Shown here one piece after another: positions 35,338 to 42,922 of a stretch of DNA of 64,000 nucleotides. The stretch covers positions 20,938 to 84,937 of the forward strand of contig JAKAJH010000007.1 of NCBI GenBank assembly GCA_021813905.1, in the 5' to 3' direction. Numbering within the stretch: the first letter of the stretch is position 1; each line of letters opens with the position of its first letter. Under the pieces are notes generated by a model, which was not told the DNA's origin, did not search any database, and was given only the letters and a program-made list of their open reading frames with translations. This DNA comes from Bacteroidota bacterium. GTDB taxonomy: Bacteria > Bacteroidota > Ignavibacteria > UBA10030. Both the position numbers and the translations under genes were made by a program.

Positions 35338-36447
35338 TCAGAAGGTTGACCATTCCACGACGGCCTTGATCTCATCCGTGGGATGGACACCGAAGGCACG
35401 GGCGAAATCAGCCGCAGGATAGCGGTGGGTGATCAGCCGGGGCAGGTGACCGCTCCAGCGAAGGTCTGCCATCGTCAGGTCGCGCACGGCCATGCCGAAA
35501 TGATCACGCGAAGCATTGACGCTTCCGACGATCACCTGGTTCCGCAGGACGAGCTTGCGCATCAGGGCCGCGCCGGAGATCTGCATCGGACGGTCTCCTC
35601 CCGGGATGCCGGTCAGCACGTAGACGCCGTTCGTGGCGAGCGCGTCGAGCAGGTCGAAATCGAGTGACGCGATCCCTGCCGCCTCCAGGATGAGATCCAT
35701 CGGGCCGATGATGTCGTCCACTTTGTCTGCGGGGATTGTCCTGCCATCCACATACCGGCCGCCGATGGCAGCGAGCCACTGGGGCCGCGCCGTCGTCTTG
35801 TCTACGACGTCCAGGCCGTACACCTCGGCGCCCCGGAGGGCGAGGACCGTCGCTCCCAGCAGACCGATCGGACCCAATCCGGCGATCAGGCAGCGCTTGC
35901 CGAAGAGCCAGTCCGGTGTCGCGAGCGCGTCCGGCAGCCGGCTGGTCTGTATGCGCACCGCTTCGTCGATCGCCTTTTCCACGACAGAGGTGGGCTCAGT
36001 CAATACGCCGACGGGTTCTAATCCGGCCGGGAGACGAACGACGAACTGTTCATCGTCGATGACGTATTCCGTCTCATATCCGTCCCGTCCCCAGATCCCT
36101 CGCTCGGTGAATTCGCCGGTCTGGCACATGTCGGATCTGTTCATGAGACAGGGGAGACATTTCCCGCACCCACGGCGAACGGTGAACACGGCGAGGTCAC
36201 CCGGCTTGACACGAGTGACGTTCTTTCCGACGTCGATGACCGTACCAAGCATCTCGTGCCCCATGATGAGATCGGTGGTGTTGGCGGGCGGGTGCGAACG
36301 TCCGCCCGACGCCTCTTCGCGGTCCGTGCCGCAGATGCCCACGCGGAGGATTCTGACTTTGACATCAGTCGGCGTCTTCAGGGAAGGCTCCTGACGGTCA
36401 ACAAGATGGACGTTGGTGGTCCCGCTCTCGACAGCAATCGCTTTCAT
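35338..36447 (-). CDS. zinc-dependent glucose 1-dehydrogenase
   Basis: 369 residues from the Met at 36447 ('MKAIAVESGTTNVHLVDRQE'); the frame runs open much further upstream but overlaps the MFS gene. Medium-chain dehydrogenase fold with catalytic zinc residues in 'GICGTDRE' and 'MGHEMLG', structural zinc cysteines in 'GCGKCLPCLMNRSDMC', and the nucleotide loop 'AGLGPIGLLGA'. The C-terminal part ('VIVGSVNASRDHFGMAVRDL') is the glucose dehydrogenase C-terminal type known from archaeal GDH. It oxidises D-glucose to gluconolactone with NAD(P)+. Next to a glucose-releasing GH15 it suggests a non-phosphorylative entry of glucose. Confidence 0.88.
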   Translation of the reverse strand: MKAIAVESGTTNVHLVDRQEPSLKTPTDVKVRILRVGICGTDREEASGGRSHPPANTTDLIMGHEMLGTVIDVGKNVTRVKPGDLAVFTVRRGCGKCLPCLMNRSDMCQTGEFTERGIWGRDGYETEYVIDDEQFVVRLPAGLEPVGVLTEPTSVVEKAIDEAVRIQTSRLPDALATPDWLFGKRCLIAGLGPIGLLGATVLALRGAEVYGLDVVDKTTARPQWLAAIGGRYVDGRTIPADKVDDIIGPMDLILEAAGIASLDFDLLDALATNGVYVLTGIPGGDRPMQISGAALMRKLVLRNQVIVGSVNASRDHFGMAVRDLTMADLRWSGHLPRLITHRYPAADFARAFGVHPTDEIKAVVEWSTF

Positions 36448-36479
36448 GAGGGAATCTCCGTATTCATGGCTGATGAATC

Positions 36480-37766
36480 CTACGGTTGACGGTTCTTCCG
36501 AAGGATGCCGATCAGAATGAGAATTCCGAGGGTGATGCCCGCAACGCCCATAGCCGGGACCGCCGTGTATCCCCATTGGGACGCCAGCCATCCGCCAAGG
36601 GCCGAGCCCACGACTCCCGCAATCGCGGTGGTTGCGTTGAATAGTCCCAATGCCTCGCCTTCCCCGGATCGCGCGAGTCGTACGGTCACCGCGGTTCCCG
36701 TGACACTGAGGAGAGACCACGCCAGTACAATGAAGAGAAATCCGGCAACCGCGGGAAGGGTCTTGTCAGCGATTCCGGCAGAGCCAAGCACGGACAGTCC
36801 CGCGAACGCCACCCAGCGAACGCCGAGGCCTGCTTCCAGCACGCGGAGCGGCCCGTGACGGTCGGACCACTTCCCTGCGGGGGCGTACAGCGCCAGACCG
36901 AGTGCCGCAGCGACCGCAAACGCGGTGGAGGAAAGAGAAGCGGAGACGCCGTAGGCCTGGCGCATCAGCACCGGGTACAGCGAGAAGAAGCCCGCGGCAC
37001 CGGCAAAGCTCAGGAACCAGGCGACGAGAAATCCCCCGAAACGAGAGAAGATCGGTTCGAGGATCTGCTCCAGCGAGCTGCTCCCGAGATGATGATGAAA
37101 TCGTTGAGGCGATCCGGCAGACAGCTCGGTGTGACGTGGAGGGTGTACGAGGATCGGACGGGGAGTGATCTGCGTGAGTGAGCGGGGACGCACGACGCTG
37201 GCCGGCAGCACGCCCAGCAACGTCACCCCGCCAGCCGCCAGAAAACTGAGTGTCATGTTGATCTGACTGATGATCCCGGCCAGAAGCAATCCGCCGACTT
37301 GCCCGACGCCGTAAAATGTCTGGAGCCATCCGATGCGTTTGTCCCACTCTTCACGAGGATGCGCTTCGACGATGAGCATGTTGCCGACCGTGGCGGCAGC
37401 CGCGGCTCCTGCTCCCTGGGCAAGGGCAAGCGGTAATCGGACGGAGAGAGAGGTCGAAAAGGGGAACACCGCGAATCCGATTGCGGTGGTAACTAAGCCT
37501 CCGATGAGGATCAGCCGGTAGCAGTGTCTCCGGTCGGCGAGTCCGCCCCAGAGCGGCGCGAGCAACCCGCCCAGATTGAACACCGCCATCACCAGTCCTA
37601 CGCTTGTCAGATCGCCTTGGCGACCGACGGCGAGCGGAAGGAGTATAGGTGCCAGGCCGGCCGCTGAAACCCCGAGCAAGCCGTACGAGAAGTACCAGGG
37701 TTCAGTGTAGAATCGCCAGGATGTCCTCACCTGCGGGGAATCGAGGTCATGTGATTGTTCCGTCAA
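36480..37766 (-). CDS. MFS transporter
   Basis: 428 residues with 12 predicted helices and the loop motif 'GGLADRRHCYRLILIGG' between helices 2 and 3. The start is a TTG at 37766, placing 25 soluble residues before the first helix; a GTG 12 codons on is an alternative. First gene of the minus operon, 32 bases before glucose dehydrogenase. The substrate is not readable from sequence; a glucoside or glucose would fit the operon, but drug/metabolite exporters of this family look similar. Confidence 0.85.
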   Translation of the reverse strand: MTEQSHDLDSPQVRTSWRFYTEPWYFSYGLLGVSAAGLAPILLPLAVGRQGDLTSVGLVMAVFNLGGLLAPLWGGLADRRHCYRLILIGGLVTTAIGFAVFPFSTSLSVRLPLALAQGAGAAAAATVGNMLIVEAHPREEWDKRIGWLQTFYGVGQVGGLLLAGIISQINMTLSFLAAGGVTLLGVLPASVVRPRSLTQITPRPILVHPPRHTELSAGSPQRFHHHLGSSSLEQILEPIFSRFGGFLVAWFLSFAGAAGFFSLYPVLMRQAYGVSASLSSTAFAVAAALGLALYAPAGKWSDRHGPLRVLEAGLGVRWVAFAGLSVLGSAGIADKTLPAVAGFLFIVLAWSLLSVTGTAVTVRLARSGEGEALGLFNATTAIAGVVGSALGGWLASQWGYTAVPAMGVAGITLGILILIGILRKNRQP

Positions 37767-37804
37767 AGGACGAAAGACTTGCCCGAGAGTCCTGTGGAAA
37801 GGTC

Positions 37805-37833
37805 ATGCTATTTACTTTAAAACGCACTCTCAA
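37805..37833 (-). promoter_or_regulatory. promoter of the minus-strand sugar operon (TTGAGA-17-TAGCAT)
   Basis: Read on the minus strand: -35 TTGAGA (37833-37828), exactly 17 bases, -10 TAGCAT (37810-37805). Expected start of transcription is about 37798, about 32 bases before the TTG start of the MFS gene. Confidence 0.65.
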
Positions 37834-37960
37834 AGAGGATAAGTTCCGCAGGGAGCCCTTCTGCAGGTCGAATTGGGGCTCAAAATGGCGGAAGAGCAGT
37901 GCAACCTTCGGGGTCAGTATCCGTGCACGGAGATTTTCTCTTGCTCGGAGAACGGAGATC

Positions 37961-38122
37961 TCATGAACCAGAGCCCTTTCTCCGCCATGGTATCATACCT
38001 CCCTGGTCGTTCGGCAAGCCGATGCCGGAGAAATGTTCTTTGATTCTCTTCTCGAGAGCCTGAGTGGAGTCACAATAGAGGTGTGTCGATCGAAGACGAA
38101 GGATGGAGAACCAGGAACGCAT
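37961..38122 (-). pseudogene. decayed GIY-YIG nuclease gene (unit A)
   Basis: The 53-residue frame starts 'MRSWFSILRLRSTHLYCDST' and continues to 'EHFSGIG', matching the first 35 residues of the intact GIY-YIG gene at 38406-38690 ('MPAWFYILRLQSQVPYCGYT'...'EHFAGLG'). The motif residues are damaged: Tyr of the first motif is Ser and Gly of the second is Asp. After 'EHFSGIG' the match stops and the frame ends early, so the C-terminal two thirds are missing. This is a remnant of a second copy of the same unit. Confidence 0.65.
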
Positions 38123-38145
38123 ATCCCCCTCAGAAAGCAAAAACA

Positions 38146-38168
38146 CCCACCGGAGTGATTTCAGTGGG
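38146..38168 (-). terminator. hairpin with U-tract in unit A
   Basis: CCCAC and GTGGG pair around a 13-base loop; on the minus strand the stem is followed by TGTTTTTG, an intrinsic-terminator layout. It stands in front of the decayed GIY-YIG gene, at the same place as the hairpin 38715-38746 in unit B. Confidence 0.5.
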
Positions 38169-38310
38169 AGAATCTTGTGGGCCTCTCGACTCGGCCCGCG
38201 CAAGAACTACGGGGCTCGCTCGGGACTCTTCGACTCGCACTTTGAAGCGGCAGAGCCTTGAGCGATCCCCGGTGCGTCCCGAAAAGGGAACACCCCAATG
38301 CTGTGGCAAC

Positions 38311-38343
38311 GGGGCGTGTCGAAGGGCTCCGCGAGTAGGACTC
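38311..38343. repeat. copy of the tRNA-Asn 3' end (direct repeat A)
   Basis: 33 bases identical to 38845-38877 except for one base (T for A at the seventh position). The second half, CTCCGCGAGTAGGACTC read on +, is the acceptor stem and part of the T-arm of tRNA-Asn. The first half is flanking sequence (GGGGCG.GTCGAAGGG). It lies between the two GIY-YIG units and looks like an integration footprint. Confidence 0.8.
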
Positions 38344-38374
38344 CCCGCCCGACTTCGTCGTGCGGGAGTCCCCT
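38342..38374. repeat. inverted repeat between GIY-YIG gene and tRNA fragment
   Basis: GACTCCCCGC near 38340-38350 can pair with GCGGGAGTC near 38362-38370 with one bulge around a ~12-base loop containing ACTTCGTCG. It sits between the end of the intact GIY-YIG gene and the tRNA fragment and may be a terminator stem (no U-run) or a recognition structure. Confidence 0.4.
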
Positions 38375-38405
38375 CCCATCTTCATTGGATGGTCACTTCA
38401 TCCGT

Positions 38406-38690
38406 TCATCGCTTACATCGCTTCGACAAACGCCTCAGCTCGACGAGGTCGCCGCGGATCAGAGCCTCCTTCTTTGCGCGAACCCATCTCTTGACCTGTT
38501 TCTCTCTCTGTAGGGCTTCTCGATACGTATTGAACTCCTCTTCATGAACGACCGCCACCGGAGGATCGAGTTTCGTCGTGCGACCTCCCAGGCCGGCGAA
38601 GTGTTCTCTGTATCGTCGGACTCTATCCTTGGTATATCCACAGTAAGGAACCTGCGATTGAAGCCGAAGGATGTAAAACCAGGCTGGCAT
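38406..38690 (-). CDS. GIY-YIG nuclease family protein (unit B, intact)
   Basis: 94 residues. Start at 38690, where GGAGG lies 5 bases upstream; the frame continues through the tRNA but that part is not real protein. 'FYIL' (residues 5-8) and 'YCGY' (16-19) are the GIY and YIG strands, 'RVRRYREH' supplies the conserved Arg, and 'EEFNTYREALQREKQVKRW' with 'RAKKEALI' is the usual C-terminal half of small GIY-YIG/UPF0213 proteins. These are predicted endonucleases of unknown target. The gene lies downstream of tRNA-Asn on the same strand and is followed by a duplicate of the tRNA 3' end. Confidence 0.85.
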   Translation of the reverse strand: MPAWFYILRLQSQVPYCGYTKDRVRRYREHFAGLGGRTTKLDPPVAVVHEEEFNTYREALQREKQVKRWVRAKKEALIRGDLVELRRLSKRCKR

Positions 38691-38714
38691 GAGTCCCTCC
38701 CCCATAAACGAAGA

Positions 38715-38746
38715 ATCCCCCACGTCTGAGAGACAGAGCGGGGGAT
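38715..38746 (-). terminator. hairpin between tRNA-Asn and the intact GIY-YIG gene
   Basis: ATCCCCC (38715-38721) pairs with GGGGGAT (38740-38746) around an 18-base loop. On the minus strand the stem is followed by TCTTCGTTT. It is 115 bases past the tRNA 3' end and 25 bases before the GIY-YIG start, so it could end the tRNA transcript or attenuate the nuclease gene. Confidence 0.45.
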
Positions 38747-38765
38747 GCTGAGTGTTGATGCGCCT

Positions 38766-38857
38766 TTCGACTCGCCTCTCGGTGGGGCGGAGCCCTGAGC
38801 GAGCCCCGCAGCCAAGAAACGACTTCGCCCAGCTATTCATCAGCGGGGCGAGTCGAA
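38766..38857. repeat. 11-bp inverted repeat flanking a 70-base spacer beside tRNA-Asn
   Basis: TTCGACTCGCC at 38766-38776 is the exact reverse complement of GGCGAGTCGAA at 38847-38857. The spacer contains GGAGCCCTGAGCGAGCCCC, resembling REP-like 'TTCGAC..CGCTCAGGG' palindromes found in many genomes. A diverged version occurs in unit A (TTCGACTCGC at about 38229, GCAGAGCCTTGAGCG at about 38250). Confidence 0.65.
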
Positions 38858-38860
38858 GGG

Positions 38861-38932
38861 CTCCGCGAGTAGGACTCGAACCTACAACCCTGCGGTTAAC
38901 AGCCGCATGCTCTACCATTGAGCTATCGCGGA
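38861..38932 (-). tRNA. tRNA-Asn (anticodon GTT)
   Basis: The minus strand gives a complete cloverleaf: acceptor TCCGCGA/TCGCGGA, D-arm GCTC AATGGTA GAGC, anticodon arm TGCGG CTGTTAA CCGCA with anticodon GTT, T-arm GTAGG TTCGAGT CCTAC, discriminator G. The CCA end is not encoded (GCCC follows). Its 3' end is duplicated at 38311-38343. Confidence 0.95.
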
Positions 38933-38963
38933 ATGATGTGAAAGACCGACAAATATTCACAAC

Positions 38964-38989
38964 GAAAGCTCACGAACCTGTGAGCTTTC
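38964..38989. repeat. perfect 10-bp inverted repeat at the tRNA-Asn transcription start
   Basis: GAAAGCTCAC and GTGAGCTTTC flank a 6-base loop. Given the promoter at 38996-39024, the tRNA precursor would start at about 38989 and so begin with this hairpin. It could be an RNA structure in the 5' leader or a DNA operator between the tRNA and ybaB promoters. Confidence 0.6.
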
Positions 38990-38995
38990 ATCTTC

Positions 38996-39024
38996 AATAT
39001 AAAAGCAATTGCCTCAAAAGTCAA
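38996..39024 (-). promoter_or_regulatory. tRNA-Asn promoter (TTGACT-17-TATATT)
   Basis: On the minus strand: TTGACT (39024-39019), 17 bases, TATATT (39001-38996). Near-consensus sigma70-type elements, with transcription expected to start about 57 bases before the mature tRNA. The -35 box lies 15 bases from that of the divergent ybaB promoter. Confidence 0.75.
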
Positions 39025-39039
39025 GAGAAACGGCCTTCG

Positions 39040-39068
39040 TTGATTTTCCACCGACATCGGGGTATATT
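39040..39068 (+). promoter_or_regulatory. ybaB-recR promoter (TTGATT-17-TATATT)
   Basis: TTGATT 39040-39045, 17 bases, TATATT 39063-39068. Expected start about 39075, leaving a leader of about 36 bases before the ybaB ATG, which has GAGGAG just upstream. Confidence 0.75.
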
Positions 39069-39110
39069 GACTTCGTACACCGGTCACCGACGAAAAATTG
39101 AGGAGCATGT

Positions 39111-39455
39111 ATGTTCAAAGGCGGCATGCCAAATATGCAGAACATGATGAAGCAGGTCCAGAAGATGCAGGAGAAGATGGCTCAAGTGCAGGAGGAGCTG
39201 GAACAGAAAACCGTGACGGCGGATGCGGGCGGCGGAATGGTCAAAGTGACCGCGAACGGAAAACAACATGTCCTCAAAATCGAGATTGAAAAAGAAGTGG
39301 TGAATCCCGACGACAAGGCGATGCTCGAAGACCTGGTCCTCGCTGCGGTCAATCAGGCGCTCGACAAGTCCAGCGCGATGGCGCAGGAGGAGATGCAGAA
39401 TGCCACCGGCGGCATGCTCCCCAATATCCCCGGTATGAAACTTCCCGGATTCTGA
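39111..39455 (+). CDS. ybaB: YbaB/EbfC family nucleoid-associated protein
   Basis: 114 residues. Met/Gln-rich N-terminal helix ('[21 protein letters not shown]'), then '[20 protein letters not shown]' and a helical C-half ('[13 protein letters not shown]'), the standard YbaB fold. Dimers bind DNA and are nearly always encoded just before recR, as here (10-base gap). GAGGAG precedes the ATG. Confidence 0.95.
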   Translation: MFKGGMPNMQNMMKQVQKMQEKMAQVQEELEQKTVTADAGGGMVKVTANGKQHVLKIEIEKEVVNPDDKAMLEDLVLAAVNQALDKSSAMAQEEMQNATGGMLPNIPGMKLPGF

Positions 39456-39465
39456 CTTCTCGCGC

Positions 39466-40065
39466 ATGTTGTACACCTCCGAATCGATCGAACAACTCGC
39501 TGCCGCCTTCGGCCAGCTCCCCGGCATCGGGCGCAAGACCGCCCATCGCCTGGCGCTTCACATCCTGAAACTCCCGCGCGAAGATGTCGATGTCCTGGCG
39601 CGTGCGCTGGTTGATGTCAAAGAAAAAGTGCGATACTGCTCGGTGTGCGCCAACATCACCGAGAACGATCCGTGCGCCATCTGCGCCAGTCCCAAACGCG
39701 ACCGGTCGGTGATCTGCGTCGTTGAGGAACCGAACGACGTGATGGCCATCGAGAAGACCAACGAATACCGGGGCCTCTATCACGTCCTCGGCGGGGCGCT
39801 CTCGCCGCTGGACGGCATCGGACCGGAAGATCTTCGCATTACGGAACTTCTGCGCCGCCTGGAAACCCAACCCACGGACGAGATCATCCTTGCGCTGAAT
39901 CCGAATGTCGAAGGAGAGGCCACGACGCTCTATCTTACAAGACTCCTCAAGCCCGTCGGCATTCGTCTGACGCGGATCGCGCGCGGACTGCCGGTCGGCT
40001 CGGATCTCGAGTTCGCCGACGAAGCCACGCTCTCCCGTGCCATCGAAGGACGGATCGCTCTGTAA
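39466..40065 (+). CDS. recR: recombination protein RecR
   Basis: 199 residues, the usual length. Helix-hairpin-helix '[17 protein letters not shown]', zinc finger Cys58, Cys61, Cys70 and Cys73, Toprim domain ('[16 protein letters not shown]', '[19 protein letters not shown]'), and C-terminal '[20 protein letters not shown]'. RecR loads RecA with RecO/RecF in gap repair. Confidence 0.97.
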   Translation: MLYTSESIEQLAAAFGQLPGIGRKTAHRLALHILKLPREDVDVLARALVDVKEKVRYCSVCANITENDPCAICASPKRDRSVICVVEEPNDVMAIEKTNEYRGLYHVLGGALSPLDGIGPEDLRITELLRRLETQPTDEIILALNPNVEGEATTLYLTRLLKPVGIRLTRIARGLPVGSDLEFADEATLSRAIEGRIAL

Positions 40066-40069
40066 TCCG

Positions 40070-40672
40070 ATGCGGATCGGGCGCCACACACTCCTGCTGG
40101 TGATGATGGCAGGCGCTGCCGCGCTGACCGGATGCGGCATCTTTGATACGCGCAATCCGGAACCGCCCACGCAGGTCAGTTCCAGCTACGTCCCGCCGAC
40201 GGATCCGTCCATCGTCTTCCAGAACATGGTCAGCGCGTTCCATGATCTGAACACCGTCAATTATGTGCGGTCGTTCTCCGATACGTCGGGCGGAGGCGCC
40301 TCCTTCCGGTTCGAGCCGAGCGCGCAGTCGGGGGCAAAGTACGCGGCCGTGTTTGCGGCATGGAACCGTCAGTCGGAACAGCAGTACTTTGAAGCGATGA
40401 AATCGCAGCTCCTTTCCGGCGGAGTGATGACGCTGCAATTTACATCCCTCACGGCCCAGCGGGTCAGCGCTGATTCCGCCCAGTACGAAGCGACCTACAG
40501 CCTCGTCGTGCCGCATGCCGTAACCGGCGTCGCTACAACGGCGAGCGGCCGCGCGCAGTTCTGGCTCGCACCCGACCAGGCACGACTGTGGTCGATCACA
40601 TCATGGGTGGATCTCGCGCAGAATCCGGACGACTTCACGTGGAGCGATTTCAAGGGCATCTTCGGCCAGTGA
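40070..40672 (+). CDS. predicted lipoprotein of unknown function
   Basis: 200 residues. Start at ATG 40070, 4 bases after recR. Lipoprotein signal 'HTLLLVMMAGAAALTGC'. The mature part has a short Pro-rich stretch ('NPEPPTQ'), then 'PSIVFQNMVSAFHDLNTVNY' and a mixed alpha/beta region ending 'FTWSDFKGIFGQ'. 'VFQNMVSAFHDLNTVNYVRSF' has a counterpart in the next gene ('VFQNMKYAYTFRDTTIYGRL'), so the two are distant paralogues with an SnoaL/NTF2-like feel. No function assigned. Confidence 0.8.
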   Translation: MRIGRHTLLLVMMAGAAALTGCGIFDTRNPEPPTQVSSSYVPPTDPSIVFQNMVSAFHDLNTVNYVRSFSDTSGGGASFRFEPSAQSGAKYAAVFAAWNRQSEQQYFEAMKSQLLSGGVMTLQFTSLTAQRVSADSAQYEATYSLVVPHAVTGVATTASGRAQFWLAPDQARLWSITSWVDLAQNPDDFTWSDFKGIFGQ

Positions 40673-41175
40673 CGCGGGCGATTGCGCTTGCGGCGGCGCT
40701 CTTCGCGGGTGCGTGCAATCCGTTCGCGCCGGCGTTGGATGAGTCGCTCGATGCCGGTGCGTCGGTGCTCGGTGACCAGACCACGGTCGACGGCGTGTTT
40801 CAGAATATGAAGTACGCGTACACCTTCCGGGATACGACGATCTACGGGCGGCTCCTCGACGGCAACTACACGTTCCTCTATCGCGACTACGATCGCGGTG
40901 TCGATGTGTCGTGGGGGAGGGATGAGGAAATGCGGGCAACGAACGGACTCTTCCAGAATGTCCAGCGCCTGGATCTCGTATGGAACAACGTGATTGCGCA
41001 GTCGAGCGACTCGGCGAACACGCTTGTGCAGGTGAGTCGGAACTTCAATCTGACTGTCACCTTCACGCCCACCGACATCATCCGGGTGGACGGCTATGTG
41101 ACGCTCTCGATCGTGCGCGACGAGACCGATCGCCCCTGGCGCATTGTCCAGTGGCGCGATGAATCGAATTTCTGA
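40669..41175 (+). CDS. predicted lipoprotein, paralogue of the preceding gene
   Basis: 168 residues from a GTG that overlaps the previous stop (GTGA). Lipobox 'AAALFAGAC'. Contains 'VFQNMKYAYTFRDTTIYGRL', 'NYTFLYRDYDRG' and ends 'WRIVQWRDESNF', a pattern seen in NTF2-like small proteins whose last strand is 'W.I..W.D'. Coupled translation with its neighbour suggests the two lipoproteins work together, perhaps as an envelope pair. No family named. Confidence 0.78.
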   Translation: MTRAIALAAALFAGACNPFAPALDESLDAGASVLGDQTTVDGVFQNMKYAYTFRDTTIYGRLLDGNYTFLYRDYDRGVDVSWGRDEEMRATNGLFQNVQRLDLVWNNVIAQSSDSANTLVQVSRNFNLTVTFTPTDIIRVDGYVTLSIVRDETDRPWRIVQWRDESNF

Positions 41176-41183
41176 GGAGCGGC

Positions 41184-42038
41184 ATGGCAATGGTGGTCTG
41201 TTACCAGGGTGAACCGGGATCGTTCAGCGAAGAAGCGGCGCGTCATTGCTTCGGCCGGTCAGCGAAGCTGGTGCCGTGCGAGAATTTTCGCGCGGTGTTC
41301 CGGACGGTGAGCCGCCGGCAGGCGACCGCGGGGATTGTGCCGATCGAGAATACCGTGCTCGGCAGCATCCACCAGACCTACGACCTTCTGCTGGAACATC
41401 ATCTCGCGATCATCGGCGAGACGCAGCTCCGCATCCGGCTGAATCTGCTGGCGCTGCCCGGGACTCGTCCGCGCGATATCCGGAAGATCTACTCGCAGCC
41501 CCAGGCGCTCGGGCAGTGCGAAGACTTCCTGCGGTCGCTTGGGGACGTCGAAGTGCATGCGTTCCACGACACGGCGGCGGCAGCGCGGATGATCCGTGAA
41601 GAACGCATGCACGATGCCGCGGCGATCGCCAGCGCCCGGGCGGGACGACGGCACCGGTTGGCTGTGCTCCGTGCGGACGTGGAATCCCATCGGCAGAACT
41701 ACACCCGCTTTATCGTGATCGGTCGCCGGGCGGTGCGCGCAGTCCGCAATCCCCGGACCTCCGTCGTCTTTGCCGCGCGGGATCTCCCGGGGGCGCTGTT
41801 CAAAGCCCTGGCCGTCTTCTCATTACGGGACATCAACTTGCGGAAGATCGAATCGCGACCGCTCATCGGCCGGCCGTGGCAATACCTGTTCTACCTCGAC
41901 GTCGACGGCTCGCCGGATGAGGCACGCGTCACACAGGCGTTGGAACATTTGCGGGAACTGAGTATCTTTGTCCGGGTTCTGGGCACGTACGAACGCGCTT
42001 TGACACCGACCGACCGCATGGCACGAGGGAGGCGCTGA
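41184..42038 (+). CDS. pheA: prephenate dehydratase
   Basis: 284 residues. Catalytic PDT domain with 'YQGEPGSFSEEAARHCF', 'ATAGIVPIENTVLGSIHQTY' and the 'NYTRFIVIGR' motif whose Thr and Phe line the active site. The ACT regulatory domain begins 'TSVVFAARDLPGALFKALAV' and has the Phe-binding 'LRKIESRPL'. It converts prephenate to phenylpyruvate and is fed back by phenylalanine. There is no chorismate mutase domain. Confidence 0.95.
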   Translation: MAMVVCYQGEPGSFSEEAARHCFGRSAKLVPCENFRAVFRTVSRRQATAGIVPIENTVLGSIHQTYDLLLEHHLAIIGETQLRIRLNLLALPGTRPRDIRKIYSQPQALGQCEDFLRSLGDVEVHAFHDTAAAARMIREERMHDAAAIASARAGRRHRLAVLRADVESHRQNYTRFIVIGRRAVRAVRNPRTSVVFAARDLPGALFKALAVFSLRDINLRKIESRPLIGRPWQYLFYLDVDGSPDEARVTQALEHLRELSIFVRVLGTYERALTPTDRMARGRR

Positions 42039-42043
42039 GATCC

Positions 42044-42922
42044 ATGCAGATCCGCTACATTCTGAAAGAAGGATTCTCCGGCTTCGACCGTGCGAAGCTC
42101 TCCATGTTCGCCTCGGTCTTCACCGTCACCGCATCCCTGCTGCTGCTCAGTCTCTTCTCCATTCTGCTGATCAACGCCAACAGTGTCGTGGAATCGTTGC
42201 GCCAGAAGGTGGAGATGGAGGCGTTCCTGGACGACCAGATCACCGCCGGTCAGCTCGCTGACACGCGCGCCCGGATCGAAGGTCTCGAGGGCGTGCGTGA
42301 GGTCCGGTACGTCTCCAAAGAAGAAGCCGCCGCGATCTTCAAGGAGGAGTTCGGTGAGGACATCAACACGGTCCTGAATTTCAATCCGCTCCCCGCATCG
42401 TTCAAGATCGCCCTCAAGGACGGTTACCGCACATCCGTAAAGGCCGCGATGATCTACAACGAGGTGAAGGCGATCAAGGGAGTCGATGATATCATCTATC
42501 GGAAGCAGCTCCTGGAGATGATCGATCACCGGGCGATGATGTTCCTCTGGGTCGCGTTCGGCATCGGCGTCTTCATCATGCTCTCGTCCATCGTGCTGGT
42601 CGCCAACACGATCCGCCTCGCCATCTACGCGAAGCGCAAGATCATTCAGACGATGAAGCTCATCGGCGCTACGCGCGGGTTCATCCGGACGCCGTTCCTG
42701 CTGGAAGGATTCATCCAGGGGCTTCTCGGCGGACTGATCGCCGCGGGGATCATCTTTGCGGTATTCCGGTTGCTCGAGGGCTGGCTGTCGATGCAGCTCT
42801 CCGATTTTGTCCGCGTGCAGCCGTGGTGGTACGCCGTCATCGTCGGCACGGGAAGCGTTCTGGGATTGCTGGGCAGCATGATCTCGATCCGCCGGTTCAT
42901 TGGCGAGAGCGTGGCGAACTAG
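42044..42922 (+). CDS. ftsX: cell division protein FtsX
   Basis: 292 residues. N-terminal cytoplasmic tail, TM1 ('SMFASVFTVTASLLLLSLFS'), an extracytoplasmic domain ('VEMEAFLDDQITAGQLADTR'... 'NFNPLPASFKI'), then three C-terminal helices with 'MKLIGATRGFIRTPFLLEGF'. FtsX acts with the ATPase FtsE to control peptidoglycan hydrolases at division. ftsE is not adjacent, which is common in Bacteroidota. Confidence 0.93.
   Translation: MQIRYILKEGFSGFDRAKLSMFASVFTVTASLLLLSLFSILLINANSVVESLRQKVEMEAFLDDQITAGQLADTRARIEGLEGVREVRYVSKEEAAAIFKEEFGEDINTVLNFNPLPASFKIALKDGYRTSVKAAMIYNEVKAIKGVDDIIYRKQLLEMIDHRAMMFLWVAFGIGVFIMLSSIVLVANTIRLAIYAKRKIIQTMKLIGATRGFIRTPFLLEGFIQGLLGGLIAAGIIFAVFRLLEGWLSMQLSDFVRVQPWWYAVIVGTGSVLGLLGSMISIRRFIGESVAN

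Noticed and set aside
37834..37960. Third copy of the tRNA 3' end at the far side of unit A
   Set aside because: Looked for CTCCGCGAGTAGGACTC or a close variant on both strands and found only AGGGAGCCCTTCTGCAGG-like sequence, too weak to count.
38691..38960. Protein extension upstream of the intact GIY-YIG gene
   Set aside because: It is the translation of tRNA-Asn ('MVEHAAVNRRVVGSSPTRGA' is a typical tRNA read-through peptide); a good ribosome site marks 38690 as the start.
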